A stretch of DNA of 64,000 bases from NCBI RefSeq assembly GCF_006716765.1, contig NZ_VFPO01000001.1:4030001-4094000 (forward strand). Reading direction: 5' to 3'. This document shows, one piece after another, positions 41,072-49,544 of the stretch. Source of the DNA: Actinomadura hallensis. GTDB lineage: Bacteria > Actinomycetota > Actinomycetes > Streptosporangiales > Streptosporangiaceae. Within the stretch, counting starts at the first letter, position 1, and the number at the start of each line of letters is the position of its first letter. A program made the translations under genes and the position numbers. The notes under the pieces are model-generated. The model was not told where the DNA came from, did no database searches, and was given only the letters and a program-made list of their open reading frames with translations.

Positions 41072-41122
41072 TCAGTGACTCGCCGGGCCCCGCCATCGCT
41101 CCCGGAGCGGCTTCACCTGCAT
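41072..41122 (-). CDS. 16-aa mini ORF between trpC and trpB, possible trp leader peptide
   Basis: ATG 41122 to TGA 41072 reads [23 protein letters not shown] box ends 6 nt before the ATG, so it could start a leaderless transcript. It has one Trp and ends PASH; I recall Streptomyces trp leader peptides ending in PAAH with several Trp codons. A CGCTCC-GGGAGCG hairpin lies inside it. It may sense charged tRNA-Trp for trpBA, but with only one Trp codon this is uncertain. Confidence 0.4.
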   Translation of the reverse strand: MQVKPLRERWRGPASH

Positions 41123-41157
41123 GTCCGTACCCTACCGGCTTCGCGCGCCCCGCGCGG

Positions 41158-41964
41158 TCAGCCGCTCTGCCGCAGGGCCGGGTGGGCGCCCGCGGCGACG
41201 AGGTCGGCGACCGCCGCGCGCGGGTTCCGGCCGATGACCAGGCTCTCCCCCACCAGCACCGCGTCGGCGCCGGCGGAGGCGTAGGCGAGCAGGTCGTGCG
41301 GCCCCCGCACCCCCGACTCGGCGATCTTCACGACGTCCTTGGGCAGCAGCGGCGCGACCCGCGCGAACGTGCCGCGGTCGACGTGCAGGGTCTTCAGGTC
41401 GCGGGCGTTCACGCCGATGACCTTGGCGCCCGCGTCGACGGCGCGGACGGCTTCCTCCTCGGTGTGGACCTCGACGAGCGGGACCAGCCCGATCGACTCG
41501 GCCCGCTCGACCAGCGACACCAGCGCGTCCTGCTCCAGCGCGGCGACGATCAGCAGGGCCATGTCGGCGCCGGCCGCCCGCGCCTCCCACAGCTGGTAGG
41601 AGGTGACGATGAAGTCCTTGCGCAGCAGGCAGACGTCGACGTTGGCGCGGACGTCGGCGAGGTCCTGCAGGCTGCCGCCGAAGCGGCGCCGCTCGGTCAG
41701 CACGCTGATCACCTTGGCGCCGCCGGCCTCGTAGTCGCGGGCCAGCGCGGCGGGGTCGGCGATCGCGGCGAGCGCGCCCTTGGAGGGGCTGCTGCGCTTG
41801 ACCTCGGCGATCACCGAGACGCCCGGCCCGCGCAGCGCCGCGAGCGCGTCGCGCGGCGGCGGCGCGCTCGCCGCCCGCTCCTTCAGCACGTCGATCGGGA
41901 CCTCTCGCTGCCTTTCGGCGAGATCGGCCCGGACGCCCTCGATGATCTCGTCCAAAACGCTCAA
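41158..41964 (-). CDS. trpC: indole-3-glycerol phosphate synthase
   Basis: This 268-aa TIM barrel has the signature [16 protein letters not shown] with the catalytic Lys, [46 protein letters not shown] and [16 protein letters not shown] [10 protein letters not shown]. It closes the ring of the carboxyphenylamino intermediate to indole-3-glycerol phosphate. The start is TTG at 41964 with a GGGGG run about 10 nt upstream. It is the first trp enzyme gene of this cluster. Confidence 0.97.
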   Translation of the reverse strand: MSVLDEIIEGVRADLAERQREVPIDVLKERAASAPPPRDALAALRGPGVSVIAEVKRSSPSKGALAAIADPAALARDYEAGGAKVISVLTERRRFGGSLQDLADVRANVDVCLLRKDFIVTSYQLWEARAAGADMALLIVAALEQDALVSLVERAESIGLVPLVEVHTEEEAVRAVDAGAKVIGVNARDLKTLHVDRGTFARVAPLLPKDVVKIAESGVRGPHDLLAYASAGADAVLVGESLVIGRNPRAAVADLVAAGAHPALRQSG

Positions 41965-42076
41965 GGTCGCAGGCCCCCTATTTCAGGTCGTTCCGTGCAC
42001 CGATCGTAGCCGTAGGGAAGTTTTTCCGGAGGCCCGGCCCCCGCAACTGGGCCACCTCGCGGCTCCGCGCGCCCCC

Positions 42077-42520
42077 TCAGGGCGCCAGGGCCTGCGCGAA
42101 CGGCAGGTTGCGGGCGACCCAGTAGACCGCGAGGACGCCGACGAACGCGTAGGCCGCCGCCGGCGTGAGCAGCGCCGAGCGCATCGGCAGGCCCCGCGCC
42201 CCCAGGACCGTCCACCGCGCGTACAGGTAGCCGAGCACCGGCAGCAGGAGGAACAGCAGCGGGTTGAGGCCGAACGCGGTCCCGACGTCGCCGTGCGCGA
42301 GGGCGTGGACGAGCCGCGTCATGCCGCAGCCGGGGCAGTAGAGCCCGGTCAGGGCCAGGAACGGGCAGCTCGGGTAGTGCCCGGCCTCGTTGGGGTCCCG
42401 GAACGCGACCAGCAGCGTCCCCGCGGCGGCCGCGCCCAGCACCGCCGCCTGCGGCCGCAGCCTCCGCGCGAGGGCGCGGGGGCCCGGGCCGGCGTTCGCT
42501 CGAACGGGCGCACGGCTCAT
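42077..42520 (-). CDS. DUF2752 membrane protein
   Basis: This 147-aa protein has three or four membrane segments and the DUF2752 hallmark GLYCPGCGMTRLVHAL with a Cys-x2-Cys pair near a predicted membrane edge. The function is unknown. ATG 42520 has TAGGGT 6 nt upstream and may be leaderless. It sits between trpC and a response regulator, a place where I recall DUF2752 genes in related actinomycetes. Confidence 0.85.
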   Translation of the reverse strand: MSRAPVRANAGPGPRALARRLRPQAAVLGAAAAGTLLVAFRDPNEAGHYPSCPFLALTGLYCPGCGMTRLVHALAHGDVGTAFGLNPLLFLLLPVLGYLYARWTVLGARGLPMRSALLTPAAAYAFVGVLAVYWVARNLPFAQALAP

Positions 42521-42599
42521 GCGCCCACCCTAATCCGCGCTCCCGCCCGCCGAGACGGGCCCCGGGCGCGTCCGGGCCTCCCGTCAAGGGTCCAGGACG

Positions 42600-43265
42600 T
42601 CAGGTGTCCAGGACGTAGCCGACGCCGCGGACGGTCCTGATGGGGTTGCCTTCGCCGAGTTTGGCGCGGAGCTGGGCGACGTGGACGTCGACGGTGCGGC
42701 TGCCGGCGCCCGCGCCGGGGCCCCAGGCGGCGTCGAGGAGCTGTTCGCGGGTGTAGACGCGGCCGGGGTTGGCCATCAGGAACTCGAGCAGGTCGTACTC
42801 GGTGCCGGTGAGGGTGACGCGGCGGTCGCCGATGACGGCGGTGCGGCCGCCGGGGTCGAGGGCGAGGCCGCCGGCGCGCAGCGGGCCGGACGCCGCGGCG
42901 GGGACGGCGCGGCGCAGGGCCTCGACGACGGCGCCGACGAGGACGCGGGGGCCGAAGGGCCGCTCGACCCGGTGCTCGCCGAGCGTCCGCGCGATGGCGG
43001 GGTCGAGGGGGCCGGTGACCGCGATGACGGGGGCGGGCCGCGCGGCGTCCGCGACGCGCCGGTACAGGTCGGCGGGCAGCGCCGTGACCGACAGGTCGAG
43101 GACGACCGCGTCGGGGCGGGCGACGCCGGCCGCGGCGGGGGCGCGGGCGGGGTCGGCCACGATCTCGACGTCGTAGCCCTCCCGGGCGAGGTAGCGGCGC
43201 TGCAGCTCGGCGACCGCCGGGTCGTGCTCGGCCACGAGGACGAGCCCGCCGCCGTCGCCGTTCAC
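42600..43265 (-). CDS. OmpR-type response regulator with an atypical receiver
   Basis: This 221-aa protein has a receiver (1-120) and a C-terminal winged helix (about 130-220: VTLTGTEYDLLEFLMANPGR, RTVDVHVAQLRAKLGE, IRTVRGVGYVL). In the receiver the acidic pair near the N terminus reads E-H-D (VAEHDPA), the phosphoacceptor Asp is kept (AVVLDLSV) and so is the Thr (AVTGP), but the invariant Lys is Arg (VERPFGP). Phosphorylation-dependent switching may be altered or absent. There is no kinase gene beside it. Its GTG overlaps the preceding stop (GTGA). Confidence 0.88.
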   Translation of the reverse strand: MNGDGGGLVLVAEHDPAVAELQRRYLAREGYDVEIVADPARAPAAAGVARPDAVVLDLSVTALPADLYRRVADAARPAPVIAVTGPLDPAIARTLGEHRVERPFGPRVLVGAVVEALRRAVPAAASGPLRAGGLALDPGGRTAVIGDRRVTLTGTEYDLLEFLMANPGRVYTREQLLDAAWGPGAGAGSRTVDVHVAQLRAKLGEGNPIRTVRGVGYVLDT

Positions 43266-43903
43266 GGCCGGCCGTTCGACCGCGCGGTGGGGTCCTCACC
43301 GCGGTCGAGGGACTTCCACATGGCGGACGCGTCCTGCTCGGCGGGCTCCTCCCCCGTTCCCGGCGCCGCCTCCCGCCCGGACCGCCGGGCCGCGGCGCCG
43401 CGCGGCGCGGCCCGCTCGTAGCGGGCGGACATCCCGGGCCAGCGCGGGCCGCGGACCGCGGTGACCAGCCCGGCGGCGGCGAGGAGGACCCCGCCGGCGG
43501 CGGAGGCGGCCCACCACAGGTTCACGTCGAGCACCGGGTCGGAGCCGAGGGCCAGCAGGGGGCTCCTGCCGCCGGCCGCCGCCAGCACGTTCGCGTCCCG
43601 GACGGCGGCGGCCGAGGCGTAGGCGATGCCGATGCCGAACAGGGCGATGAGGGCGCCGACGACCGTGCGGGCGCGGCCGCGGGCGGCGAACAGCGCGGCG
43701 AGGCCGGCCAGGCCCGCCCAGCCGAGCGCGCCGGCGGCGCCGCCGAGGTCCGCGCCGGTGAGGCCCTGCGCGAGGGGGGTGATGGCGTCCTCGGCCTCGA
43801 CGGTGGCCCAGGTCCGCCCGGCGGCGAGCAGCGCGAGCCCCGCCCCGGCGGCGCACGCCAGCGCGGTGAGGCCGCGTTCCCGTCCGGGGGTCATCGCTCG
43901 CAT
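43262..43903 (-). CDS. tryptophan biosynthesis-associated membrane protein (Trp_oprn_chp family)
   Basis: This 213-aa protein has four membrane segments (near 10-30, 55-72, 78-100 and 128-150) and the family's cytoplasmic tail, RWPGMSARYER and a WKSLDRGEDPT end. The family always occurs near trp genes; its role is unknown. A second ATG three codons in (43894) is an equally good start. It lies 57 nt after hisI and overlaps the response regulator gene. Confidence 0.85.
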   Translation of the reverse strand: MRAMTPGRERGLTALACAAGAGLALLAAGRTWATVEAEDAITPLAQGLTGADLGGAAGALGWAGLAGLAALFAARGRARTVVGALIALFGIGIAYASAAAVRDANVLAAAGGRSPLLALGSDPVLDVNLWWAASAAGGVLLAAAGLVTAVRGPRWPGMSARYERAAPRGAAARRSGREAAPGTGEEPAEQDASAMWKSLDRGEDPTARSNGRP

Positions 43904-43960
43904 CCGGGGGTCACCGTCCGCGTCCGGGGGTCTCCGGGGGTCATCGTCCGGGCCCGGCGG

Positions 43961-44347
43961 TCATGACGGCGCGCCGGGCCGTTCCCCGACGGCGGCGGGC
44001 AGGACGTCGGCGTCCCAGCAGGTGCGGTCGCCGGTGTGGCAGGCGGCGCCGACCTGGTCGACCTTTACGAGGACCGCGTCGCCGTCGCAGTCCAGCGCGA
44101 CCGACTTGACCCACTGCTGGTGGCCGGAGGTCTCGCCCTTCACCCAGTACTCCTGGCGGCTGCGCGACCAGTAGGTGCAGCGCCCGGTGGTGAGGGTGCG
44201 GTGCAGGGCCTCGTCGTCCATCCAGCCGAGCATGAGCACCTCGCCGGTGTCGTACTGCTGGGCGATGGCGGGCACGAGGCCGTCGGGGTCGCGCTTCAGC
44301 CGATCGGCGATCTTGGGGTCCAGGTTGGACGGTCGAGGGTCGGACAT
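43961..44347 (-). CDS. hisI: phosphoribosyl-AMP cyclohydrolase
   Basis: This 128-aa protein has the HisI pattern [35 protein letters not shown] and the metal-binding end [29 protein letters not shown] with its three cysteines. It opens the purine ring in step three of histidine synthesis. ATG 44347 has TAGACT 7 nt upstream. trpE, which often follows hisI in related genomes, is not here. Confidence 0.96.
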   Translation of the reverse strand: MSDPRPSNLDPKIADRLKRDPDGLVPAIAQQYDTGEVLMLGWMDDEALHRTLTTGRCTYWSRSRQEYWVKGETSGHQQWVKSVALDCDGDAVLVKVDQVGAACHTGDRTCWDADVLPAAVGERPGAPS

Positions 44348-44441
44348 GGCCCGAAGTCTATTGCAGGGCCGCGCGGCGCCGGACGGCGCGAACCGCCGCC
44401 CCCGGCAGGGGCCCGGGGGGGCCGGGACACGCGGGACACGA

Positions 44442-44475
44442 AAGGGCCCGCCTCCCGGAGGGAAGGCGGGCCCTT
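44442..44475 (-). terminator. terminator of the cold-shock gene
   Basis: Arms AAGGGCCCGCC and GGCGGGCCCTT (11 bp) with a 12-nt loop lie 25 nt past the cold-shock stop; CCCTTTCG follows on the minus strand. Confidence 0.8.
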
Positions 44476-44500
44476 CACGTACGACTATCGGTTACCGGTG

Positions 44501-44707
44501 TTACAGGGGGACGACCTGGTCAGCCTGCGGACCCCGGTTACCCTGCGTCACCTCGAACTGGACGCGCTGGTTCTCGTCCAGCGTGCGGTAGCCGGAGGTC
44601 TGGATGGCCGAGTAGTGCACGAAGACGTCCGGCCCGCCGCCGTCGACGGCGATGAATCCGAAGCCCTTCTCGGCGTTGAACCACTTCACGGTGCCCTGCT
44701 GGGGCAT
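44501..44707 (-). CDS. cold-shock domain protein
   Basis: From ATG 44707, right after AAGGAGAAAGAC, the 68-aa protein is a single cold-shock domain with RNP1 (KGFGFI) and RNP2-like (VFVHYSAI) motifs; the usual length is 66-70. It binds single-stranded RNA or DNA and relieves RNA structure. About 250 nt of non-coding sequence lies upstream (44708-44959), in keeping with the long leader of cold-shock genes. TACGGT near 44880 on the minus strand might be a -10 box, but no -35 is clear. Confidence 0.95.
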   Translation of the reverse strand: MPQQGTVKWFNAEKGFGFIAVDGGGPDVFVHYSAIQTSGYRTLDENQRVQFEVTQGNRGPQADQVVPL

Positions 44708-44959
44708 GTCTTTCTCCTTGCGGCAAAACCTGGGCCCACACCTCGCGGGCCCGTGCGGTCGCTGCGGTACGCTCTCGCCCCCCGGTACGGTCCCGGAAAA
44801 GCCAAAACGCCCGCTGCCATCAGTCCGCGGGCGTCTGGACGAACGATCGAGAACCACGACTGCAACCGACGGCCCCACCGTATCACCGCTTCCGCGTAAA
44901 GCGGAGGAGCCGCAAGGCACTTCATTGTCCCGCGCGCGAACCACGCCGTTACCCGGCCG

Positions 44960-45619
44960 TTAAAGACTCCAACCGGCCTCGGTCAGCCTCTTGACAGCGC
45001 CGGTGTCGCCGGTGAGCCGCACTCCGGCGACGTCGCGGCGGCCCAGCGCCCACAGGGCGAGTTCGCCGACGGGGCCGTGCACGCGCACGGCCCCGCGATC
45101 GCCGCGACCGCGTCCGGTCACGCGGAGGGTCCTGCCGTCCGGTTGGACGAGCGTTACCCCGACGGGAACTTTTCTTAGGACGAAGCGGGCAATTCTTATC
45201 CTCCGCCAGATCAGTTCCTCGAGTTCGGGGGAGATGTCCCGCGGCTCCCAGCCGGGACGGGCCCGCCTGACGTCCTCATGGTGCACAAAGAACTCGACCG
45301 CGTTGGCGATTTCGTCCACGCCCGGAACCGCGAACGGCGAGAACTTCGGCGGTCCCTGCCGAAATCGTTCCACCAGCCGGCCGAACGGGACGGACCGGGC
45401 CGTCCGGGTCCGGACGCGCTCGGTGTAGCGGGAAAGGGGCGGCAGGAGGACGCCGGGCGCGGCGTCGGGACGCCGCTCCCGGACGACGAGGTGCGCGGCG
45501 AGGTCCCGGGCGTCCCACCCGGCGCACCTCGTGGCCGCCTCCGGCCCCGCCTCCTCCAGCGCGGCCGCGAGCAGCAGCCGCTCCCGCCGCACCGGCCCGG
45601 CCTCTTCGGGGTTGCTCAT
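44960..45619 (-). CDS. TIGR03085/maleylpyruvate-isomerase-like protein (DinB fold)
   Basis: From ATG 45619 the protein has 219 aa. It shows the actinobacterial four-helix DinB-like pattern: ALEEAGPEAATRCAGWDARDLAAHLVVRER at the N terminus, VEFFVHHEDVRRARPGWEPR in the middle, and a C-terminal SCP2-like part with GPVGELALWALGRRDVAGV. The His of AAHLVVRE and the HHEDVR pair could bind a metal. It may act with mycothiol, but this is inference. TACGAT lies 6 nt before the ATG. The longer open frame on this strand is the shadow of the ABC gene. Confidence 0.85.
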   Translation of the reverse strand: MSNPEEAGPVRRERLLLAAALEEAGPEAATRCAGWDARDLAAHLVVRERRPDAAPGVLLPPLSRYTERVRTRTARSVPFGRLVERFRQGPPKFSPFAVPGVDEIANAVEFFVHHEDVRRARPGWEPRDISPELEELIWRRIRIARFVLRKVPVGVTLVQPDGRTLRVTGRGRGDRGAVRVHGPVGELALWALGRRDVAGVRLTGDTGAVKRLTEAGWSL

Positions 45620-45751
45620 CGCCCGATCGTAGAGCGGGCGGGACGGGCCGGGAATAAGGCGGGGGTCCGGGATGGTAGGGATATCCAGGCCCATGACCCC
45701 TGGGCCCGCCCGCGGGGGGTTCCCGGGCGCCGCCGTGATCGAGGAGTCGCC

Positions 45752-47626
45752 GTGCCACCTGCGTCCAGACGCGTCAGCCCGCACGTCCTGCGGGAGGGGA
45801 TGGGCGTGTTGTGGGTCGCGGTGAAGGCGCAGCCGCACGTCTTCACGGTGTCGGTGCTCGCCAGCGCGCTGTACGCGGCGATGACCGTGGCGTCCGCGCA
45901 GGTGCTGGGCTGGGCGACCGAGGAGGTCGTGCTGCCCGCGTTCGAGTCGGGCCGCACGACGGCGGGGGCGCTGGCCGGCGCGGCCACGGCGATCGTGGGG
46001 GTGGCGCTGCTCAAGGCGATCGGCGTGGCGGGACGCCGGTTCTACGCGGGCCTCATGCAGTACCGCCTGCAGGCCGAGTACCGGCGGGCGGTGACCCGGC
46101 AGTACCTGCGGCTGCCGCTGGCGTGGCACCACCGGCATCCGGCCGGGCAGCTGCTGTCGAACGCCAACGCCGACGTGGAGGCGGTGTGGGCGCCGATCGC
46201 GCCGCTGCCGATGGCGGTCGGCGTCGTGTTCATGCTGCTGATCGCGTCGGTGTCGATCCTGCTCACCGACCTGGTGATCGCCGGGGTCGCGTTCCTGGTC
46301 TTCCCGGCGATCGCGCTGATCAACGTGGTGTACCAGCGGAGGCTGTCGCCCGTGGCGACCCGGGCGCAGCAGCTGCGCGCCGAGGTCAGCGAGGTCGCGC
46401 ACGAGAGCTTCGAGGGCGGCCTGGTGATCAAGACCCTCGGGCGGGAGGCGTCCGAGACGGCCCGGTTCGCCGAGCGGGCCGAGGAGCTGCGGGACGCGAA
46501 CGTGGCGGTCGGCAGGATCCGCGGGCTGTTCGACCCGGTGCTGGAGGCGCTGCCCAGCCTCGGCGTCCTCGCCGTGCTGCTGGCCGGGTCGGTCCGGCTG
46601 GAGACGGGGGCGATGTCGCCGGGCGACCTGGTGAACGTCGCGTACCTGTTCACGCTGCTGTCGTGGCCGATCCGCGCGCTCGGCTGGGTGCTGGGCGAGC
46701 TGCCGCGCAGCGTCGTCGGCTGGGAGCGGGTCCGGGGCGTCCTGGACGCGACCGGGTCGCTCCCGTACGGGGAGGGCTCCCTGGACGGCTCCGGCGGGGC
46801 GACCTCGCTGGAGGTCAGGGAGGTGCGCTTCGCCTACGAGGCCGCCCCGCCGGACGGCGGGGCGGACGGCGGGGACGGGCGGCCGGTCCTGCACGACGTG
46901 TCGTTCGCCGCGTCGCCCGGCCGGACGATCGCGGTGGTGGGGCCGACGGGGTCGGGCAAGTCGACGCTGACCTCGCTGCTGGTGCGGCTGGTCGACCCGG
47001 CGGACGGGTCGGTGCTGCTGGACGGCACCGACCTGCGGGAGGTCGAGCGCGGCGGCGTCGCGGCGACGGCGGCGCTGGTCCCCCAGCAGACGTTCCTGTT
47101 CGACGACACCGTCCGCGGCAACGTGACGCTCGGCCTGGACGTCCCGGACGACCGGGTCTGGGAGGCGCTCCGCCTCGCCCAGGCCGAGGGGTTCGTGGCG
47201 GCGCTCCCCGACGGGCTCGACACGCGGATCGGCGAGCGGGGGGCGACGCTGTCGGGCGGGCAGCGGCAGCGGCTCGCGCTGGCGCGGGCGCTGGTGCGCC
47301 GCCCCCGGCTGCTCGTCATGGACGACGCGACGTCCAGCGTCGACCCGCAGGTGGAGGCCCGCATCCTGCAGAACCTCCGGGAGGCGCGGTCCGGCGGCGA
47401 GGGCGGCGGGGACGGCGGCGCGACCGTCGTGGTCGTCGCGTACCGCAAGGCCACGATCGCGCTGGCGGACGAGGTCGTGTACATGGAGCACGGCCGCGTC
47501 GTCGCGCGCGGGACGCACACGGAGCTGCTGGAGCGGTCCGCGGGCTACCGCGACCTCGTCAACGCGTACGAGCGGGCCGAGGCGGAGCAGCAGGCGATCG
47601 AAGGCGGCGAGGAGGCCCTGACATGA
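45752..47626 (+). CDS. ABC exporter half-transporter with a degenerate ATP site
   Basis: From GTG 45752, six bases after GAGGAG, the protein has 624 aa: six membrane helices (about 30-330) and a nucleotide-binding domain with Walker A (VGPTGSGKST), signature LSGGQRQRLALARAL and Walker B ending LLVMDDATSSVD. The catalytic Glu is Asp, and the switch His is replaced in VVVVAYRKAT. These are marks of the non-catalytic site of heterodimeric exporters. It overlaps the next gene (ATGA), its obvious partner. The substrate could be a lipid, peptide or drug. Confidence 0.94.
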   Translation: MPPASRRVSPHVLREGMGVLWVAVKAQPHVFTVSVLASALYAAMTVASAQVLGWATEEVVLPAFESGRTTAGALAGAATAIVGVALLKAIGVAGRRFYAGLMQYRLQAEYRRAVTRQYLRLPLAWHHRHPAGQLLSNANADVEAVWAPIAPLPMAVGVVFMLLIASVSILLTDLVIAGVAFLVFPAIALINVVYQRRLSPVATRAQQLRAEVSEVAHESFEGGLVIKTLGREASETARFAERAEELRDANVAVGRIRGLFDPVLEALPSLGVLAVLLAGSVRLETGAMSPGDLVNVAYLFTLLSWPIRALGWVLGELPRSVVGWERVRGVLDATGSLPYGEGSLDGSGGATSLEVREVRFAYEAAPPDGGADGGDGRPVLHDVSFAASPGRTIAVVGPTGSGKSTLTSLLVRLVDPADGSVLLDGTDLREVERGGVAATAALVPQQTFLFDDTVRGNVTLGLDVPDDRVWEALRLAQAEGFVAALPDGLDTRIGERGATLSGGQRQRLALARALVRRPRLLVMDDATSSVDPQVEARILQNLREARSGGEGGGDGGATVVVVAYRKATIALADEVVYMEHGRVVARGTHTELLERSAGYRDLVNAYERAEAEQQAIEGGEEALT

Positions 47627-49449
47627 CCACGGTGACCGGAGCGAGACCGGACGCCGCCGGCCGCGACGCCACGGGCCTGAGCGAGACGTCCTCGACCGAG
47701 GGCGCGTTCAGCACGCTCAAGCGGGGGATCCTGCTCAGCCCCGAGTTCCGGGCCGGCCTGGTGGGGACGCTGCTGCTCGCGCTGCTGTCCACCGCGGGCC
47801 GCGTGGTGGTGCCCATCGCCGTCCAGCAGACGATCGACAAGGGCCTCGGCGGCCCCGGCGGCCCCGACATCGGCTACATCCGGTCGGCGGTGCTGGTCTG
47901 CGCGGTGGCGGTCGTGGTGACGGCCGTGTGCGCCTACCTGATGAACGTCCGGCTGTACAAGGCGTCCGAGGGCGGTCTGGCGGGGCTGCGGATCAAGGCG
48001 TTCCGGCACGTGCACGACCTGTCGATGCTCACCCAGAGCGGTGAGCGGCGGGGCTCGCTGGTGTCGCGGGTGACCAGCGACGTCGACCAGATCAGCCAGT
48101 TCATGCAGTCCGGCGGGCTGATGTTCCTGGTCTCCATCGGGCAGCTGTTCGTGGCGAGCGTGCTGATGGTGGTCTACTCGTGGCAGCTCGCGCTGCTGGT
48201 GTGGCTGTCGTTCCTGCCGCTGGCGCTGGCCCTGCGCGCCTTCCAGCGGATCCTGTCGCGGGCGTACATGCTGGTGCGGGAGCGGACGGCCGACATGCTG
48301 GCGGCGATCAGCGAGTCGGTGGTCGGCGCCGCGGTGATCCGCGCGTACGCGTCGGAGGAGCGCACCGGGCGGCGCGTGGACCGCACCGTGGACGCCCACC
48401 GCGACGCGCAGACCCGGGCGCAGGCCATGGTGGCGCTCACCTTCCCGGTGAGCGAGCTGGTCGCCGCGGTCGCCACCGCGGCCGTCGTCGTCGCGGGGAC
48501 GATGCTCGGCATCGCCGGGCAGGTGTCGGCCGGCGAGCTGGTGGCGTTCCTGTTCCTGGTGACGCTGTTCGTCAGCCCGATGCAGGCGGCCACCGAGGTG
48601 TTCAACCAGGCGCAGAACGCGATCGCCGGGTGGCGGCGGGTGCTCGGCGTCCTGGACACCGTCCCGGACGTCGCCGACCCGGGCGAGGACGGCGTGACGC
48701 TGCCGCGCGGCCCGATCGAGGTGCGGTTCGAGTCGGTGGGGTTCGCCTACCCGGGCGGGCCGAAGGTGCTGCACGACGTCGACGTGGAGATCGCGCCGGG
48801 CAGCCGCGTCGCGGTCGTCGGGCAGACGGGGTCGGGCAAGACGACGTTCGCGAAGCTCCTGACCCGGATGATGGACCCCGCGTCGGGGCGGATCCTCGTC
48901 GACGGGGTGCCGCTGGACCGCGTCCGGTTCTCGTCCCTGCGGGAGCGGATCGTCATGGTGCCGCAGGACGGTTTCCTCTTCGACGCCACCCTCGCCGACA
49001 ACATCCGGTACGGGCGGCCCGGCGCCACCGACGACGACCTGCTCCTCGCCCTCACCGAGCTCGGCCTCGGCGACTGGCTCGACGGGCTCCCCGCCGGGCT
49101 GGACACGCCGGTCGGGCAGCGCGGCGAGTCGCTGTCGGCGGGCGAGCGGCAGCTCGTCGCGCTGGCCCGCGCGTACATCGCCGACCCGGACCTCCTGGTC
49201 CTGGACGAGGCGACCTCCGCGGTCGACCCGGCCACGGAGGTGCGCATCCAGCGGGCCCTGGACGGCGTGACCCGCGGCCGCACCGCGATCGCCATCGCGC
49301 ACCGGCTGTCCACGGCCGAGGCCGCCGACGAGGTCATCGTCTTCGAGGCGGGACGCGTCGTGCAGCGCGGCCCGCACGCCGAACTGGCGGCGCGGCCGGG
49401 CGTCTACGCCGACCTCCACCGCTCCTGGATCGCCCAGCGGGGGCTCTGA
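47623..49449 (+). CDS. ABC exporter half-transporter, partner subunit
   Basis: This 608-aa protein has six membrane helices (about 40-330) and a nucleotide-binding domain with Walker A (VGQTGSGKTT), Q-loop MVPQDGFLFDATLADNIRYG, signature LSAGERQLVALARAY, Walker B with intact Glu (LLVLDEATSAVD) and H-loop IAIAHRLST. The signature departs from LSGGQ, so in a dimer this subunit supplies the good Walker motifs and its partner the good signature. The start ATG lies within the upstream stop (ATGA). Confidence 0.95.
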   Translation: MTTVTGARPDAAGRDATGLSETSSTEGAFSTLKRGILLSPEFRAGLVGTLLLALLSTAGRVVVPIAVQQTIDKGLGGPGGPDIGYIRSAVLVCAVAVVVTAVCAYLMNVRLYKASEGGLAGLRIKAFRHVHDLSMLTQSGERRGSLVSRVTSDVDQISQFMQSGGLMFLVSIGQLFVASVLMVVYSWQLALLVWLSFLPLALALRAFQRILSRAYMLVRERTADMLAAISESVVGAAVIRAYASEERTGRRVDRTVDAHRDAQTRAQAMVALTFPVSELVAAVATAAVVVAGTMLGIAGQVSAGELVAFLFLVTLFVSPMQAATEVFNQAQNAIAGWRRVLGVLDTVPDVADPGEDGVTLPRGPIEVRFESVGFAYPGGPKVLHDVDVEIAPGSRVAVVGQTGSGKTTFAKLLTRMMDPASGRILVDGVPLDRVRFSSLRERIVMVPQDGFLFDATLADNIRYGRPGATDDDLLLALTELGLGDWLDGLPAGLDTPVGQRGESLSAGERQLVALARAYIADPDLLVLDEATSAVDPATEVRIQRALDGVTRGRTAIAIAHRLSTAEAADEVIVFEAGRVVQRGPHAELAARPGVYADLHRSWIAQRGL

Positions 49450-49508
49450 GCCGGGTCCGCCGGCGGGCGGCTCCGGCCGCCTCCGCTGGGCAAACGCCGC
49501 TAAAGGAC

Positions 49509-49538
49509 TTGCCCGACATCTGCTCTGCTGCGCATTCT
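49509..49538 (+). promoter_or_regulatory. promoter of the HEAT-like protein gene
   Basis: TTGCCC, an 18-nt spacer and CATTCT end 6 nt before GTG 49545, which suggests a leaderless transcript separate from the ABC genes. Confidence 0.5.
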
Positions 49539-49544
49539 GCTGGG

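Noticed and set aside
44708..44959. Defined thermosensor or riboswitch in the cold-shock leader
   Set aside because: A long leader is present, but I could not support a specific fold or promoter by eye.
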